Shown: positions 15,128 to 23,749 of the stretch, piece after piece
Numbering within the stretch: the stretch's first letter is position 1
How the letters are laid out: each line of letters starts with the position of its first letter
DNA from: Acinetobacter sp. S54
Lineage (GTDB): Bacteria; Pseudomonadota; Gammaproteobacteria; Pseudomonadales; Moraxellaceae
Assembly: GCF_016624945.1 (NCBI RefSeq)
Contig: NZ_JACVUI010000002.1
Coordinates: 124,001-188,000 of the forward strand
DNA length: 64,000 bases
Direction: 5' to 3'
Program-made: the position numbers and the translations under genes
The notes under the pieces: generated by a model
What the model saw: the letters and a program-made list of their open reading frames with translations, nothing else
The model's database searches: none
Told to the model about the DNA's origin: nothing

Positions 15128-15147
15128 GATCATTTAATTTTTTTTCA

Positions 15148-15176
15148 AAAGCCCATCCATGTGATGGGTTTTCTTT
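15148..15176 (+). terminator. Rho-independent terminator
   Basis: GCCCATC-CATGT-GATGGGT stem (extended by A-T pairs) followed by TTTTCTTTT, 20 bases after the acetamidase-like gene. Confidence 0.85.
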
Positions 15177-15207
15177 TGTCTATTAATACATAAACCAAAC
15201 TCCATAA

Positions 15208-15268
15208 AATAAGTATTCTAATATTTCGTTGATAATCCTGTTGACTACTAATATTAGTATGCTAATAT
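15208..15268 (+). promoter_or_regulatory. Second CI-operator pair and rightward operon promoter
   Basis: The 16-bp operator motif of the cI-cro region recurs at 15208-15223 (AATAAGTATTCTAATA) and 15252-15267 (TATTAGTATGCTAATA). A promoter TTGACT (15241-15246), 16-base spacer, TAATAT (15263-15268) overlaps the second copy. The -35 and -10 hexamers are identical to those of the leftward early promoter. CI should repress this operon (unknown genes, ERF, Xis-like) in the lysogen. Confidence 0.78.
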
Positions 15269-15288
15269 AAATCCATAAAGCCAACAAA

Positions 15289-15322
15289 AAGCCCTGCCGA
15301 CTCTCACATCAAAACAGGGCTT
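15289..15322. other. Leader hairpin in the 5' UTR of the rightward operon
   Basis: AAGCCCTG (15289-15296) and CAGGGCTT (15315-15322) pair over 8 bp with an 18-base loop. The T run follows on the minus strand, so as a terminator it would act leftward; on the plus strand it lies between promoter and first gene and may act as a leader structure. Confidence 0.5.
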
Positions 15323-15355
15323 CTTATCTACAACACAAGTGTTATGGAGTTCATT

Positions 15356-15811
15356 ATGGAACAAAACACATTGAATCACAATAGATCAAGCTTTCAGCTT
15401 CGAATGAAGCATGTAGCAATTGGTGCATCAATGCTATTCGGTTTAACAGGCGCATATGCCCTAGTTTCTGAAAAACCTACACCAATCACAACCTATCCGC
15501 TATCTAAACCTACTGAATATGGTGTTTCAGCAATTAAAGTCGATAACAATAAAAGCTCAGGTGAAGCGGTTATGAAGCTTGATGGTTTCTATATCTATAC
15601 AAGCTTTGATTTTGAGATGCATAAAGAAAACTACGGTGTTATCGGTTCAGAACATGAAGTGATTGAAATCACCAACTTGGCAATTGACCGCATTACGTCA
15701 ATTGGCGGACAAGAATACAGTGACTTCACAGATCGTAATGATCATCGCAATATCAACACTCTCATCGCTACATATATTGAGAAGAATCATTTGGCTGAGG
15801 ATAAAACATGA
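15356..15811 (+). CDS. Hypothetical prophage protein with N-terminal membrane segment
   Basis: A 151-aa protein, start ATG 15356 chosen because ATGGAG is 6 bases upstream. Residues about 15-38 (HVAIGASMLFGLTGAYALVS) form a hydrophobic segment, either a signal anchor or signal peptide; the remainder is soluble. First gene of the CI-operator-controlled rightward operon. It overlaps the next gene by 4 bases. No family recognised. Confidence 0.55.
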   Translation: MEQNTLNHNRSSFQLRMKHVAIGASMLFGLTGAYALVSEKPTPITTYPLSKPTEYGVSAIKVDNNKSSGEAVMKLDGFYIYTSFDFEMHKENYGVIGSEHEVIEITNLAIDRITSIGGQEYSDFTDRNDHRNINTLIATYIEKNHLAEDKT

Positions 15812-16437
15812 TTATCTTTAAGCCAGTTTCTTACATTATAAGGTGCTTATTTTTTACTCAATCACAGTACAAAATACAACCGACAAGTTATGGCGCACAC
15901 CAGCTTGAAAGGTATGTAAATACTAGGGTTGTGACACCATTTATAAAGTGTGGATTCAGTAAACCTACCCCTACCTCTCCGAATCGAAACACTACTCAGC
16001 GTAGTGCTTCAAGTTCTGAATTCGCAACAGCCGAAACAAACAATATTGTGGAGCATGTGATGCAAAAGAAACACTATACCACCCCATTCGAAGAATATAT
16101 GGGGAAAGACTCAAATGGTTATTACACCCTGCGTCTTGGTCCAAAAATTTATATGGTTAGAGTGTCTGAAAATTACACCCCTAACTTTGACAATGAATTT
16201 TTCGGTGGACGTTCTGAACGAGCATTTGACTGGCACACCATACTAGTGAAAGACAAGACAGACAGTGAACCTCGCTCCATTACTGAAGATGAATTAACAG
16301 TTAAATGGCTTAAGCCTAGTATCAAGAAAGTAGTCAACTATCAGCGTGCTATTAAACGGCGGGTAGCTACTCAGTCGCCCCGTTACAGCAAAGAACAGTG
16401 TATCGCCTACCGTAACAAACAATACAACAACGCTTGA
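15808..16437 (+). CDS. Hypothetical prophage protein (209 aa)
   Basis: A 209-aa protein with GAGGA before its ATG and ATGA-type overlap with the previous gene. Residues 40-85 are low-complexity S/T/N-rich; the C-terminal 120 residues look folded (NGYYTLRLGPKIYMVRVSENYTP...) and end in a basic tail. It precedes the ERF gene, so it may belong to the recombination module, but no function can be assigned. Confidence 0.55.
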   Translation: MIIFKPVSYIIRCLFFTQSQYKIQPTSYGAHQLERYVNTRVVTPFIKCGFSKPTPTSPNRNTTQRSASSSEFATAETNNIVEHVMQKKHYTTPFEEYMGKDSNGYYTLRLGPKIYMVRVSENYTPNFDNEFFGGRSERAFDWHTILVKDKTDSEPRSITEDELTVKWLKPSIKKVVNYQRAIKRRVATQSPRYSKEQCIAYRNKQYNNA

Positions 16438-16445
16438 GGAATATG

Positions 16446-17147
16446 ATGATGAATGTAGCCGTAAATACAGAGAACTTAACTGCAATGAATGCATTTAGTA
16501 CATTGCAACTCATCCAGCTTGAGCTAAAAGCACCTAAAAGCAAATTCAACAAATTTGGTAATTTCCACTATCGTAGCTGTGAAGATATTCTGGAAGCAGT
16601 AAAGCCCTTACTGCATAAGTATGGTGCAACACTTGTTGTAAGTGATGAAGTACAGCAAGTTGGCCCATTAGTCGTAATTACCGCTAAAGCTATCTTTACA
16701 GAAGCAGATGGCAGACAGACGGTGATTACAGCCCATGCAGGTGTCGATATCGACAAGAAAGGCATGGACGTCGCGCAGACCTTTGGTGCGTCAAGCTCCT
16801 ATGCACGTAAATACGCCTTAAATGGACTATTTCTGATTGATGACACACAAGATCCTGATACAGACGCATTTCATGAACAGCAAAAGACGCCTGCTCAAAA
16901 TCAGCACCATCAGCAAAATCAGCAAACACGCCAGCAGCCTAAGGTTCAGCAACAGAATCAGCATGCCCCATCTAATACAGCGCAGCAACTGACTCAGGAC
17001 TTTCAAAAGGCCTTAAAAGATATTCAGTTTGCTAAAGAAGAAGCCGTTTTAAAACCAATTTATCAATATTTCAAGGGAACTCGCTTTGAGCCTCAGATTG
17101 TACAGGCATGCAGAGCAAAAAAGGATTTGGAGGGTTGGAGTGCTTAA
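16446..17147 (+). CDS. erf: ERF family single-strand annealing protein
   Basis: A 233-aa protein. The ERF core is plain: FNKFGNFHYRSCEDILEAVKPLL near residue 38, then QTFGASSSYARKYALNGLFLIDD around residues 115-137. The C-terminal part from residue 145 is a glutamine/histidine-rich linker followed by a small helical domain. ERF proteins anneal single strands during phage recombination and circularisation. GAGGA precedes three ATGs in a row (16443, 16446, 16449), so the exact start is uncertain. It sits in the rightward CI-controlled operon, separate from replication genes. Confidence 0.85.
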   Translation: MMNVAVNTENLTAMNAFSTLQLIQLELKAPKSKFNKFGNFHYRSCEDILEAVKPLLHKYGATLVVSDEVQQVGPLVVITAKAIFTEADGRQTVITAHAGVDIDKKGMDVAQTFGASSSYARKYALNGLFLIDDTQDPDTDAFHEQQKTPAQNQHHQQNQQTRQQPKVQQQNQHAPSNTAQQLTQDFQKALKDIQFAKEEAVLKPIYQYFKGTRFEPQIVQACRAKKDLEGWSA

Positions 17148-17341
17148 AAACCTACATCTTCAAGTATGTGGCCAAGCTTCACGGCAAAGGCAACTTACGT
17201 GGACGTGTAGAAGCAACTACGGCTCTCCATGCAAAACAACAGATCTTACAGGGAAATGAACTCATCAAGGATGTATCGGTTTCCCTACTAACTAACCAAA
17301 AGGTCGCTCGACAGCAGTCTTTTGAAAAAATGAGATCTTAA
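17135..17341 (+). CDS. Small prophage protein overlapping erf (68 aa)
   Basis: The frame overlaps the end of erf. A TTG at 17135 with AAGGA/GGAGG upstream is my preferred start; an ATG at 17108 has no good ribosome-binding site. The product is basic and looks protein-like (IFKYVAKLHGKGNLRGRVEA), with a beta-rich core. Position in the rightward operon before the Xis-like gene supports it, but no family is recognised. Confidence 0.5.
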   Translation: MECLKTYIFKYVAKLHGKGNLRGRVEATTALHAKQQILQGNELIKDVSVSLLTNQKVARQQSFEKMRS

Positions 17342-17406
17342 ATATGTATTTTTGGTGTTCAACACGCTTCTGCTATGCGCAATAAATTTTTCAAGGGGAA
17401 AACAAG

Positions 17407-17658
17407 ATGACAGAGGTTCGATTTATTACAATGCCGGTTGACGAACTGGTCCATTTAATGGACCAAGTTTGTCAAAATGCAGTTAAGAAAGCCTTAGCCG
17501 ATCAGAACGATGAGCTATTAACAATTACAGAGCTTACTAAGCGCATACCAGGGCTAACATGGCATACATTTAACGGTATGCGTAAGAAGCACAAGTTAAA
17601 GGATATACGCGGTAAATACTCACTTAAAGCCGTTAAAGCAATGCTGCAATCTGACTAG
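17407..17658 (+). CDS. Excisionase-like DNA-binding protein
   Basis: An 83-aa protein with AAGGGG ahead of its ATG. Its C-terminal half has a helix-turn-helix-like order (LLTITELTKRIPGLTWHTFNGMRKKHKLKDIRGKYSLKAV), resembling the winged-helix proteins that act as excisionases or regulators. Its 3' end overlaps the 3' end of the integrase gene by 26 bases, tail to tail. A Xis role is inferred from size, fold and the place beside int. Confidence 0.6.
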   Translation: MTEVRFITMPVDELVHLMDQVCQNAVKKALADQNDELLTITELTKRIPGLTWHTFNGMRKKHKLKDIRGKYSLKAVKAMLQSD

Positions 17659-18583
17659 AGGTTGGATTGTAGTAAATCATCGCCCGTTTTGGATCACTCC
17701 ACCCAAACATTTTACACAGATCGAGCAATGTCAGTTTTTTTGCGATACGAGTGGCTGCAGTATGCCGTGTATCGTGAAAGGTCAAATCGTTCAATCCTGC
17801 TTCAATACGAGCCTTCATAAAATCTGAACTCGCATATTGAGATTGATAATTAAAAATTAAACCAGATTTCTTTGGGTTCATTTGCTTGAAGGTTTGAATA
17901 GCAACTTTGCTCAAAGGAACTTCTCTTGATCTCCCATTTTTGGTGGTTTTAAGATGCAAATAATGCTTGTCCAAGTAAATCCGCTCCCACTCCAGTGAGC
18001 AGATCTCGCCTAGCCTCATGCCAGTCTCTAACGCAATCATGAAAATATACTTTAACTCACCACTCAAGTGCTTCAGTAAAAGCTCAATTTCGTGTTCATA
18101 GATGACCCGTTCTCTATGTGGGTTCGCCTGAGGAAGTTTAAAGTTTGTCATCGGTGATGCATTCAGCCAGAATTTCTTCTCTACGCACCAGGTAAGAATT
18201 GAGGATAGAAGCTGCATATCACGTTTTGCAGTGGAAGGACTCACCTTTTCTAACCTAAAGTCTAAAAAGCTATTTAAGAATTCTTTGTTAATGTCTGACA
18301 GTGAAATTTCGACATTCATTAATTTTAAGAGTTGATTGATTCTCACCTTTTCTTGTTTTGCACCTTTCTTGGTTGTAGAAACCGTATCTCGATATTCAGT
18401 TAATGCTTGCTCAAGTGTCACGTGAGTATATATTTTATTATTTTCATTCTTTAATTGATGCTCAAGATCATCCGCCCAAGATTTAGCCTCTTTTTTAGTA
18501 TTGAAGGTTTTACTTTTTGCAGGATGATGCTTGATTCGAACTGTAGCGGTGACTCTACCATTGCGCTTTTGAAATGTTGCCAT
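17633..18583 (-). CDS. Tyrosine-family phage integrase
   Basis: A 316-aa recombinase. N-terminal residues 1-45 form an arm-DNA binding part (Arm-DNA-bind type, KRNGRVTATVRIKHHPAK), 50-150 a core-binding SAM-like domain, and 160-316 the catalytic domain. Catalytic residues seen: Arg190 (TGMRLGE), Lys215, His270 and Arg273 (HDTRH), Trp295 replacing the second His, and the nucleophile Tyr304. It reads away from the prophage edge, so the attachment site should lie just beyond its start. Confidence 0.93.
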   Translation of the reverse strand: MATFQKRNGRVTATVRIKHHPAKSKTFNTKKEAKSWADDLEHQLKNENNKIYTHVTLEQALTEYRDTVSTTKKGAKQEKVRINQLLKLMNVEISLSDINKEFLNSFLDFRLEKVSPSTAKRDMQLLSSILTWCVEKKFWLNASPMTNFKLPQANPHRERVIYEHEIELLLKHLSGELKYIFMIALETGMRLGEICSLEWERIYLDKHYLHLKTTKNGRSREVPLSKVAIQTFKQMNPKKSGLIFNYQSQYASSDFMKARIEAGLNDLTFHDTRHTAATRIAKKLTLLDLCKMFGWSDPKRAMIYYNPTSSQIAALL

Positions 18584-18746
18584 GACTAAAATCTTGCTGC
18601 ACTTTTGTTGCAGTAGATCTTAAATTTAATGAAAAAACATATCAAATGGTTTTTCACCATAAATCATAAAGCATTGAAAATTATAATTTAATTAAAGTTA
18701 AGCATCTATCAATACTAATCACATACGCACTTTATGCGCGTTTTTT
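18584..18746. other. Likely prophage right junction (att region)
   Basis: The gap between integrase start and the Lrp gene should contain attR (or attL). A short inverted repeat CTGCA-CTTTTGT-TGCAG lies at about 18594-18610, and an ACGC...GCGT hairpin with eight Ts at about 18724-18751 could be the terminator of the original chromosomal gene. No tRNA is seen. The core cannot be placed because the other junction is outside the window. Confidence 0.45.
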
Positions 18747-19217
18747 TTATAATTTGTTTAATAGTTTATAACAGTTAAATACATTGTATTCCTTAATTAC
18801 GAAACTCGAATGTAATGCCACTACATTATCAATTTTTCCAATTCGGCGTAGCAAAATATCACTATAATCATCCATATTACGAGCAACTAACTCTAAAATA
18901 AAATCAGCACTCTGCCCTGTGACCAAAAAAGCATTGGTGACTTCTGGAATATCTTCAATTTCAGTCAAAAATTTGTCAAACGTTTCCGTATCATGTTTGC
19001 TTAATGAAACCTGTAAAAGAATATGCAAACTAAATCCAAGTTTAGCGAAATTAATATCACGTTTGAGACTACTCATGATATTGGTTTCAATTAAGTGCTT
19101 AATACGTCGATGAACTGAACTAACTGAAAGACTGATACGCTCAGAAAGCTCATTCAGATTGACATCTTCATGGGTTAATATTTCAAGAATTTGTTTATCA
19201 AAACGATCCAGTTCCAT
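18747..19217 (-). CDS. Lrp/AsnC family transcriptional regulator
   Basis: A 156-aa regulator. Residues 1-55 are the AsnC-type helix-turn-helix (FDKQILEILTHEDVNLNELSERISLSVSSVHRRIKHL), followed by the RAM effector domain with the expected V-x-x-x-x-V-T-G-x-x-D pattern (NAFLVTGQSADFILELVARN). Such proteins form octamers and sense amino acids. It is divergent from the dcaP porin and near a glutamate/aspartate-type transporter, so it may control them; this is inference. First chromosomal gene to the right of the prophage. Confidence 0.88.
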   Translation of the reverse strand: MELDRFDKQILEILTHEDVNLNELSERISLSVSSVHRRIKHLIETNIMSSLKRDINFAKLGFSLHILLQVSLSKHDTETFDKFLTEIEDIPEVTNAFLVTGQSADFILELVARNMDDYSDILLRRIGKIDNVVALHSSFVIKEYNVFNCYKLLNKL

Positions 19218-19400
19218 CGTTACTCCGCAATCATAATCAGACTATTGTGGTTTATTGGAACGTTTATAGTTATTCAATTTTTACAGGGTCAAGGGAAAAC
19301 ACTTGTTTACTTGTGACGACTATTTCACTGATAAATGAATGCGTCTTGTAATTAACTTGTGGTTAATCCTGTCAAAGCCGAATTGAGACCTTTTGGGTCA

Positions 19401-19428
19401 GATCTACGTATCTCCCAATCCGTAGATC
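19401..19428. repeat. Inverted repeat, possible regulator site
   Basis: GATCTACG and CGTAGATC are perfect 8-bp arms with 12 bases between. Located about 370 bases upstream of dcaP and 185 upstream of the Lrp-like gene. Could be an operator or an enhancer-protein site for the sigma-54-type promoter. Confidence 0.5.
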
Positions 19429-19725
19429 ACTCTTTTCGATCCCCATCACACCCTGATGTATAAAGTACCAATATCTATATGGGATTATTTCCCTAAAATC
19501 ATAAAAAACCAAGTCAAATTTAAATTATTTTTCATACAAACCCCACATATTACTATTTTTTTCCAAATTTAGTTTATTAAATGAATTTAAGTATGATTTA
19601 AAACTGAATCATTAATAAAATTTCCCTCTTTGTTTTTAACAAATTGAATATTTAAATGGTCTTATTTAAATAATTGAATATTTTTTAAGCAAACAAAAAA
19701 AAGACTCATTAGCTTGACTTAATTA

Positions 19726-19741
19726 TTGGCACTATTCTTGT
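19726..19741 (+). promoter_or_regulatory. Sigma-54-like (-24/-12) promoter of dcaP
   Basis: TTGGCAC-TATTC-TTGT fits the sigma-54 consensus TTGGCAC-N5-TTGC, with the GG at 19728-19729 exactly 10 bases before the -12 GT. Only the last base differs from the usual GC. It lies 57 bases before the dcaP start. Confidence 0.6.
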
Positions 19742-19797
19742 TTGCAAAAATATGAAGCTTTTTGATTTGAGCTTTTATCATAATTATTGGAGTCATC

Positions 19798-21240
19798 GTG
19801 ATCAAACTTAATAAATTAGTACTTTGCATGAGTACATTTGGGCTAACAGCAATCTCTTTTCCAACTTTTGCAGCAACAAGTGAGCAGCAAGAGATCCAAC
19901 AATTACGTTCAGAAGTCGCAGAACTTCGCGCATTGATCCAACAACAGGCAGTAGCTCAAAAACAAATCGTGGCAGAACAAAAAGCTCGACCCGCTTATGT
20001 TACTCCACCTCCAGCCCCAGTTCTTGCACAAGCGCCAGCTACACCAGCTCCAGCCAATGCAAAACCAGGCTGGTTAACTTTGCCAGATGGTCAAACTCAA
20101 GTGAAGTTGTATGGTAGTATCCGCGCAGATGCCACGTATGACTTTAAAGGCACGAATGCCGATACAACGAATATCAGTAATCCAACCAACAAAGTTCCTC
20201 TAAACTCAGCCAATGCAACCGAAGATGCACTAAACGTGTCTGCTGCAACGACTCGTTTTGGTTTGGATTTCTCTCGTCCAAGTGATATTGGTGAAATTAC
20301 GGGTAAAATTGAAGCTGACTTTATGGGCTCATCAGGAACAAATGGTACAGGTTCATTACGTGTGCGTCATGCCTATGTAAATGTCGGAAAATGGTTAGCA
20401 GGACAAACCACTTCTCCGTTTGTCAATGTCGATACCGCCCCTGAAACGGTCGACTTCAATGGGCCAATGGGTTATGGTTCAACGCGTACTGTTCAGGTTC
20501 GCTATACTCAACCAATTGATGCCAACCAGAAATTGTTGCTTGCACTGGAAGGTGGTGATGTTGACAACATTACTACAGCGAACACGACGGTCAATGCCAA
20601 TGGTACAACTTCGAGTGGTGGTAACCGATTCCCTGCCGTTACTGCCCGATACGATTTTAAAACAGCTGATAATAAATTTTTAGGCCAAGCACATGCACTT
20701 CTACATGAAAATCGTATCTCTACCAATGACAGCAACGACGAAGAAAAACTTGGCTGGGGTATTGGTTTAGGTGCCAAATATAAAATTACCGATGTAGACA
20801 CAGTATTTGCCAACTACTATCACGTTAAAGGTGATAACCGTTATTTACTTTACGGCAACCCCGCTTATGTTGCTTCAAGCAATGCTGATGGTAGCTTAAA
20901 TATTTCAGAAAGTGAGTTTGATTCAGGACTTATTGGTTATTCGCGCACATGGAGTCCAAAATTCAGATCAACGATTGCAGCTGGCGGTATCTGGTATAAA
21001 GATGATAATGGTTATGCAGATTTTGCGTCACGTGCCGCCACTGCAGCAACGACACGTGATGGTTTAAATAAAACCTTGTATAATATCATTGTCAATTCGT
21101 TCTACAGCCCGACCAAAGCAATTGATTTAGGCGTGGAATATACCTATGGTCAACGTAAGATTTTTGAACAGCTTGATCCTACCAAGTCAAATGATGGTGA
21201 TTATTCACGTTTGAATTTAATGGCAAAATATAGCTTCTAA
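19798..21240 (+). CDS. dcaP: DcaP-type outer-membrane porin
   Basis: A 480-aa porin of the DcaP trimeric family, with a GTG start at 19798 preceded by TTGGAG. A signal peptide ends near residue 25 (FPTFA|ATS). Residues 27-60 form a coiled coil (EIQQLRSEVAELRALIQQQ) that aligns the trimer, then a Pro/Ala linker (75-95), then the beta-barrel ending in the outer-membrane signature YSF. DcaP carries dicarboxylates and related anions into Acinetobacter. The neighbouring amino-acid transporter and a sigma-54-type promoter suggest a nitrogen- or amino-acid-linked role. Confidence 0.88.
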   Translation: MIKLNKLVLCMSTFGLTAISFPTFAATSEQQEIQQLRSEVAELRALIQQQAVAQKQIVAEQKARPAYVTPPPAPVLAQAPATPAPANAKPGWLTLPDGQTQVKLYGSIRADATYDFKGTNADTTNISNPTNKVPLNSANATEDALNVSAATTRFGLDFSRPSDIGEITGKIEADFMGSSGTNGTGSLRVRHAYVNVGKWLAGQTTSPFVNVDTAPETVDFNGPMGYGSTRTVQVRYTQPIDANQKLLLALEGGDVDNITTANTTVNANGTTSSGGNRFPAVTARYDFKTADNKFLGQAHALLHENRISTNDSNDEEKLGWGIGLGAKYKITDVDTVFANYYHVKGDNRYLLYGNPAYVASSNADGSLNISESEFDSGLIGYSRTWSPKFRSTIAAGGIWYKDDNGYADFASRAATAATTRDGLNKTLYNIIVNSFYSPTKAIDLGVEYTYGQRKIFEQLDPTKSNDGDYSRLNLMAKYSF

Positions 21241-21276
21241 TTAACAGAAAAATTTATAATTCATTTCTGTTTAAAA

Positions 21277-21302
21277 AAACCACAGTACATCTGTGGTTTT
21301 TT
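21277..21302. terminator. Bidirectional terminator between dcaP and gltL
   Basis: AAACCACAG-TACAT-CTGTGGTTTTTT: 9-bp stem, A run before and T run after, so it can stop transcripts from both converging operons. Confidence 0.85.
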
Positions 21303-21373
21303 GCAAATAAATTATAAATTTTTAATCCATAAAAAAGAGCCGAATTATCAGCTCCCTTTTACTATAGAGACCT

Positions 21374-22117
21374 TTAATGCATCATTTGGATCTTATCTAA
21401 AAACAATTTGGCGCGATCATGACGAGCATGCAAATTACCAAAAAATTCGCTTGTCGCACAATCTTCCAGAATTTTACCTTCATCCATGAAAATAACACGG
21501 TTTGACACACGTTTAGCAAAGCCCATCTCATGCGTTACGCACATCATAGTCATGCCTTCATTGGCAAGTTGCATCATCACCTCTAAAACCTCACCCACCA
21601 TTTCAGGGTCAAGTGCAGACGTGGGTTCATCAAACAACATACAAATCGGATCCATTGATAGTCCACGGGCAATCGCGACACGTTGCTGTTGCCCGCCAGA
21701 AAGCTGTCCGGGAAATTTATCCTTATGAGCAAGTAAACCTACCCGTTCCAGATACTTCACACCTTTTTCACGAGCTTCCGCCACGGAACGTTTCAGTACT
21801 TTAACCTGTGCAACCGTTAAATTTTCAAGTACTGTCATATGTGGAAATAGTTCAAAATGCTGAAATACCATTCCGACTTTTGAACGAAATTTGGCAAGAT
21901 TTGTTTTAGGATCACGCAGTGATACTCCATCGACTAAAATATTGCCTTCTTGTATGGGTTCAAGTGCATTGACTGTTTTAATCAATGTTGATTTTCCAGA
22001 ACCTGATGGGCCACAAACGACGACCACTTCCCCTTTTTCAATGCTAGTGGTGCAATCTGTTAAAACCTGAAAATCACCATACCATTTAGAGATATGTTGG
22101 ATGTCTATCATTGGCAT
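21374..22117 (-). CDS. gltL: Glutamate/aspartate ABC transporter ATP-binding protein
   Basis: A 247-aa ABC ATPase. Walker [10 protein letters not shown] near residue 36, Q-loop, signature [13 protein letters not shown], Walker [15 protein letters not shown] and the H-loop CVTHEM are all present. It is the last gene of the leftward gltI-gltJ-gltK-gltL operon and powers the permease pair. The polar-amino-acid (HisP/GlnQ/GltL) subfamily is clear; assignment to glutamate/aspartate comes from the whole operon. Confidence 0.93.
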   Translation of the reverse strand: MPMIDIQHISKWYGDFQVLTDCTTSIEKGEVVVVCGPSGSGKSTLIKTVNALEPIQEGNILVDGVSLRDPKTNLAKFRSKVGMVFQHFELFPHMTVLENLTVAQVKVLKRSVAEAREKGVKYLERVGLLAHKDKFPGQLSGGQQQRVAIARGLSMDPICMLFDEPTSALDPEMVGEVLEVMMQLANEGMTMMCVTHEMGFAKRVSNRVIFMDEGKILEDCATSEFFGNLHARHDRAKLFLDKIQMMH

Positions 22118-22130
22118 TTAAAATCTCCAA

Positions 22131-22808
22131 TTAGCGAATGATGGCAATTTTCTGCTGTAATCGTTTAACGAGTTGCGAAAGCAAGAACGAACTACAGAAA
22201 TAAACCAGAGCTACAATAAAATAAAAGGTTGCTTTTGTTTCAGGGCCATAAGTATTGGCTAGCGTATCTGCACGGCCTAAAAAGTCTGGCGCACTGATTA
22301 CATAGACCAACGAAATATCCTGAAATAAAATAATCGTTTGTGTTAAAAGCACGGGCAACATATTGCGAAAAGCTTGTGGTAACACTACGTATTTCATGGA
22401 TTGACCATAGGTAAAGCCTAATGCATAACCCGCATTCACCTGACCTTTTGAAACAGACTGAATACCAGAACGTACAATCTCAGAAAAGAACGCTGCTTCA
22501 AAAATAGCAAACGTAACCACACTAGAAAATAATGGCCCCCAATACGTGTCCGACTGGAAAGCAAATACTTTAGGCAACAGAAAATAGAAAATAAAAATGA
22601 CCTGAATCAGTGGAATACCACGAAAAACATCCACATAAAACTTGGCAAAATTACGCGCTACAAAGTTATCGGATAAACGCATCATTGCCAGAGGCGTACC
22701 AATAAGAATCCCGCCAATCATAGCTAAAACTGTTACCGTAAGGGTAAAAATAAACCCTTCTTTTAATGCGTGAATCACATCAGGATGTTGTAATAAACTA
22801 AAATCCAT
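22131..22808 (-). CDS. gltK: Glutamate/aspartate ABC transporter permease GltK
   Basis: A 225-aa inner-membrane permease with about five membrane helices and the cytoplasmic EAA loop (EAAFFSEIVRSGIQSVSKGQVNAG) that contacts the ATPase. It pairs with GltJ; start and stop lie 1 base from gltJ and 13 from gltL. His/Glu/Gln permease family. Confidence 0.92.
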   Translation of the reverse strand: MDFSLLQHPDVIHALKEGFIFTLTVTVLAMIGGILIGTPLAMMRLSDNFVARNFAKFYVDVFRGIPLIQVIFIFYFLLPKVFAFQSDTYWGPLFSSVVTFAIFEAAFFSEIVRSGIQSVSKGQVNAGYALGFTYGQSMKYVVLPQAFRNMLPVLLTQTIILFQDISLVYVISAPDFLGRADTLANTYGPETKATFYFIVALVYFCSSFLLSQLVKRLQQKIAIIR

Positions 22809-22809
22809 A

Positions 22810-23652
22810 TTACTTCCCTCCCGAGCCTAAACCAGGCACAGCCATTCTTTTCTCAATCCAAGCCATCACAAATTTAATGCCATAAGTGATAATTAAATAT
22901 ACTGGCGTAGATAAAATTAGAATAACAATATCTTGAGAAGTCTCTTCACGCATCGTTTTAGTATAGGCAAAGAAATTGAGTACACTGAGTGCATAGAGTA
23001 CTGCCGAATTCTTAAAAACGTTCATGGCTTCAGACGTAATGGTCGGCCAAACGATCCGATAAGCCACAGGTAAAATCACATAGCGATAGCTTTGACCTGT
23101 AGTAAAACCAAGTGCAGAAGCAGCATATTTTTGACCGCGTGATACTGTATTAATCCCCGCCCGGATATGCTCAGAAACGCGTGCCGCTGTATAAAGACCC
23201 AGAGCAAAAACACCAATAACAGCTGGATGAGTATTTAAAATATTTTTCCACCAACCACCTGCAACGATATCTCCACTTCCAGAACTCAAACTGTCAGGTA
23301 GAAACTCAGGAAATACAAAAGCCCAGAAGAAAAGTTGTACAATTAAAGGAATATTACGGAAAATTTCAACATAGCAGTTGCCAATAAAAGCTAAAGGTTT
23401 GTTAGGTAAAGTACGAATAATACCCAGTAATGACCCTAACAAGAATGCAATTAAAAACGCAACAACGGCTGTCCAAACCATCGTAAATACGCCTGAACCT
23501 AGCATTTGAAGCCATGTAGGTGCATCGGCATAAGGAGAATAACTTGCGCTACCTAATCCTTTACAGACTGATTCAGCCCATGCGGCTTTATCCATTCCGT
23601 ATTCATTAGATTCAGCACAAAATGCAGTCCAGTTTAATGAACCAACTGACAT
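22810..23652 (-). CDS. gltJ: Glutamate/aspartate ABC transporter permease GltJ
   Basis: A 280-aa permease, larger than GltK because of a periplasmic loop (residues 120-140 with DSLSSGSGDIVAGGW). The EAA-type loop (TAARVSEHIRAGINTVSRGQ) and the multi-helix core match the His/Glu/Gln permease family. It follows gltI by 97 bases and forms the heterodimeric channel with GltK. Confidence 0.92.
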   Translation of the reverse strand: MSVGSLNWTAFCAESNEYGMDKAAWAESVCKGLGSASYSPYADAPTWLQMLGSGVFTMVWTAVVAFLIAFLLGSLLGIIRTLPNKPLAFIGNCYVEIFRNIPLIVQLFFWAFVFPEFLPDSLSSGSGDIVAGGWWKNILNTHPAVIGVFALGLYTAARVSEHIRAGINTVSRGQKYAASALGFTTGQSYRYVILPVAYRIVWPTITSEAMNVFKNSAVLYALSVLNFFAYTKTMREETSQDIVILILSTPVYLIITYGIKFVMAWIEKRMAVPGLGSGGK

Positions 23653-23749
23653 AGCTGCCCCTTTTATTAAAATTCAAAAAAGCACAGCTCATGCAGTAAA
23701 AATCACTACATGAGCCAACGGTCTACCTACTATTCATTAAAATGATGAG

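Larger units (their letters stand above)
19218..19797. promoter_or_regulatory. Divergent control region between lrp-like gene and dcaP
   Basis: A 580-base gap without genes. It holds an inverted repeat GATCTACG-N12-CGTAGATC (19401-19408 and 19421-19428), whose half-sites are 20 bases apart, suggesting a dimeric regulator site, and a sigma-54-like promoter near the dcaP end. The rest is very AT-rich. Confidence 0.6.

Noticed and set aside
18584..18750. tRNA as integration target
   Set aside because: No cloverleaf can be folded in the gap next to the integrase.
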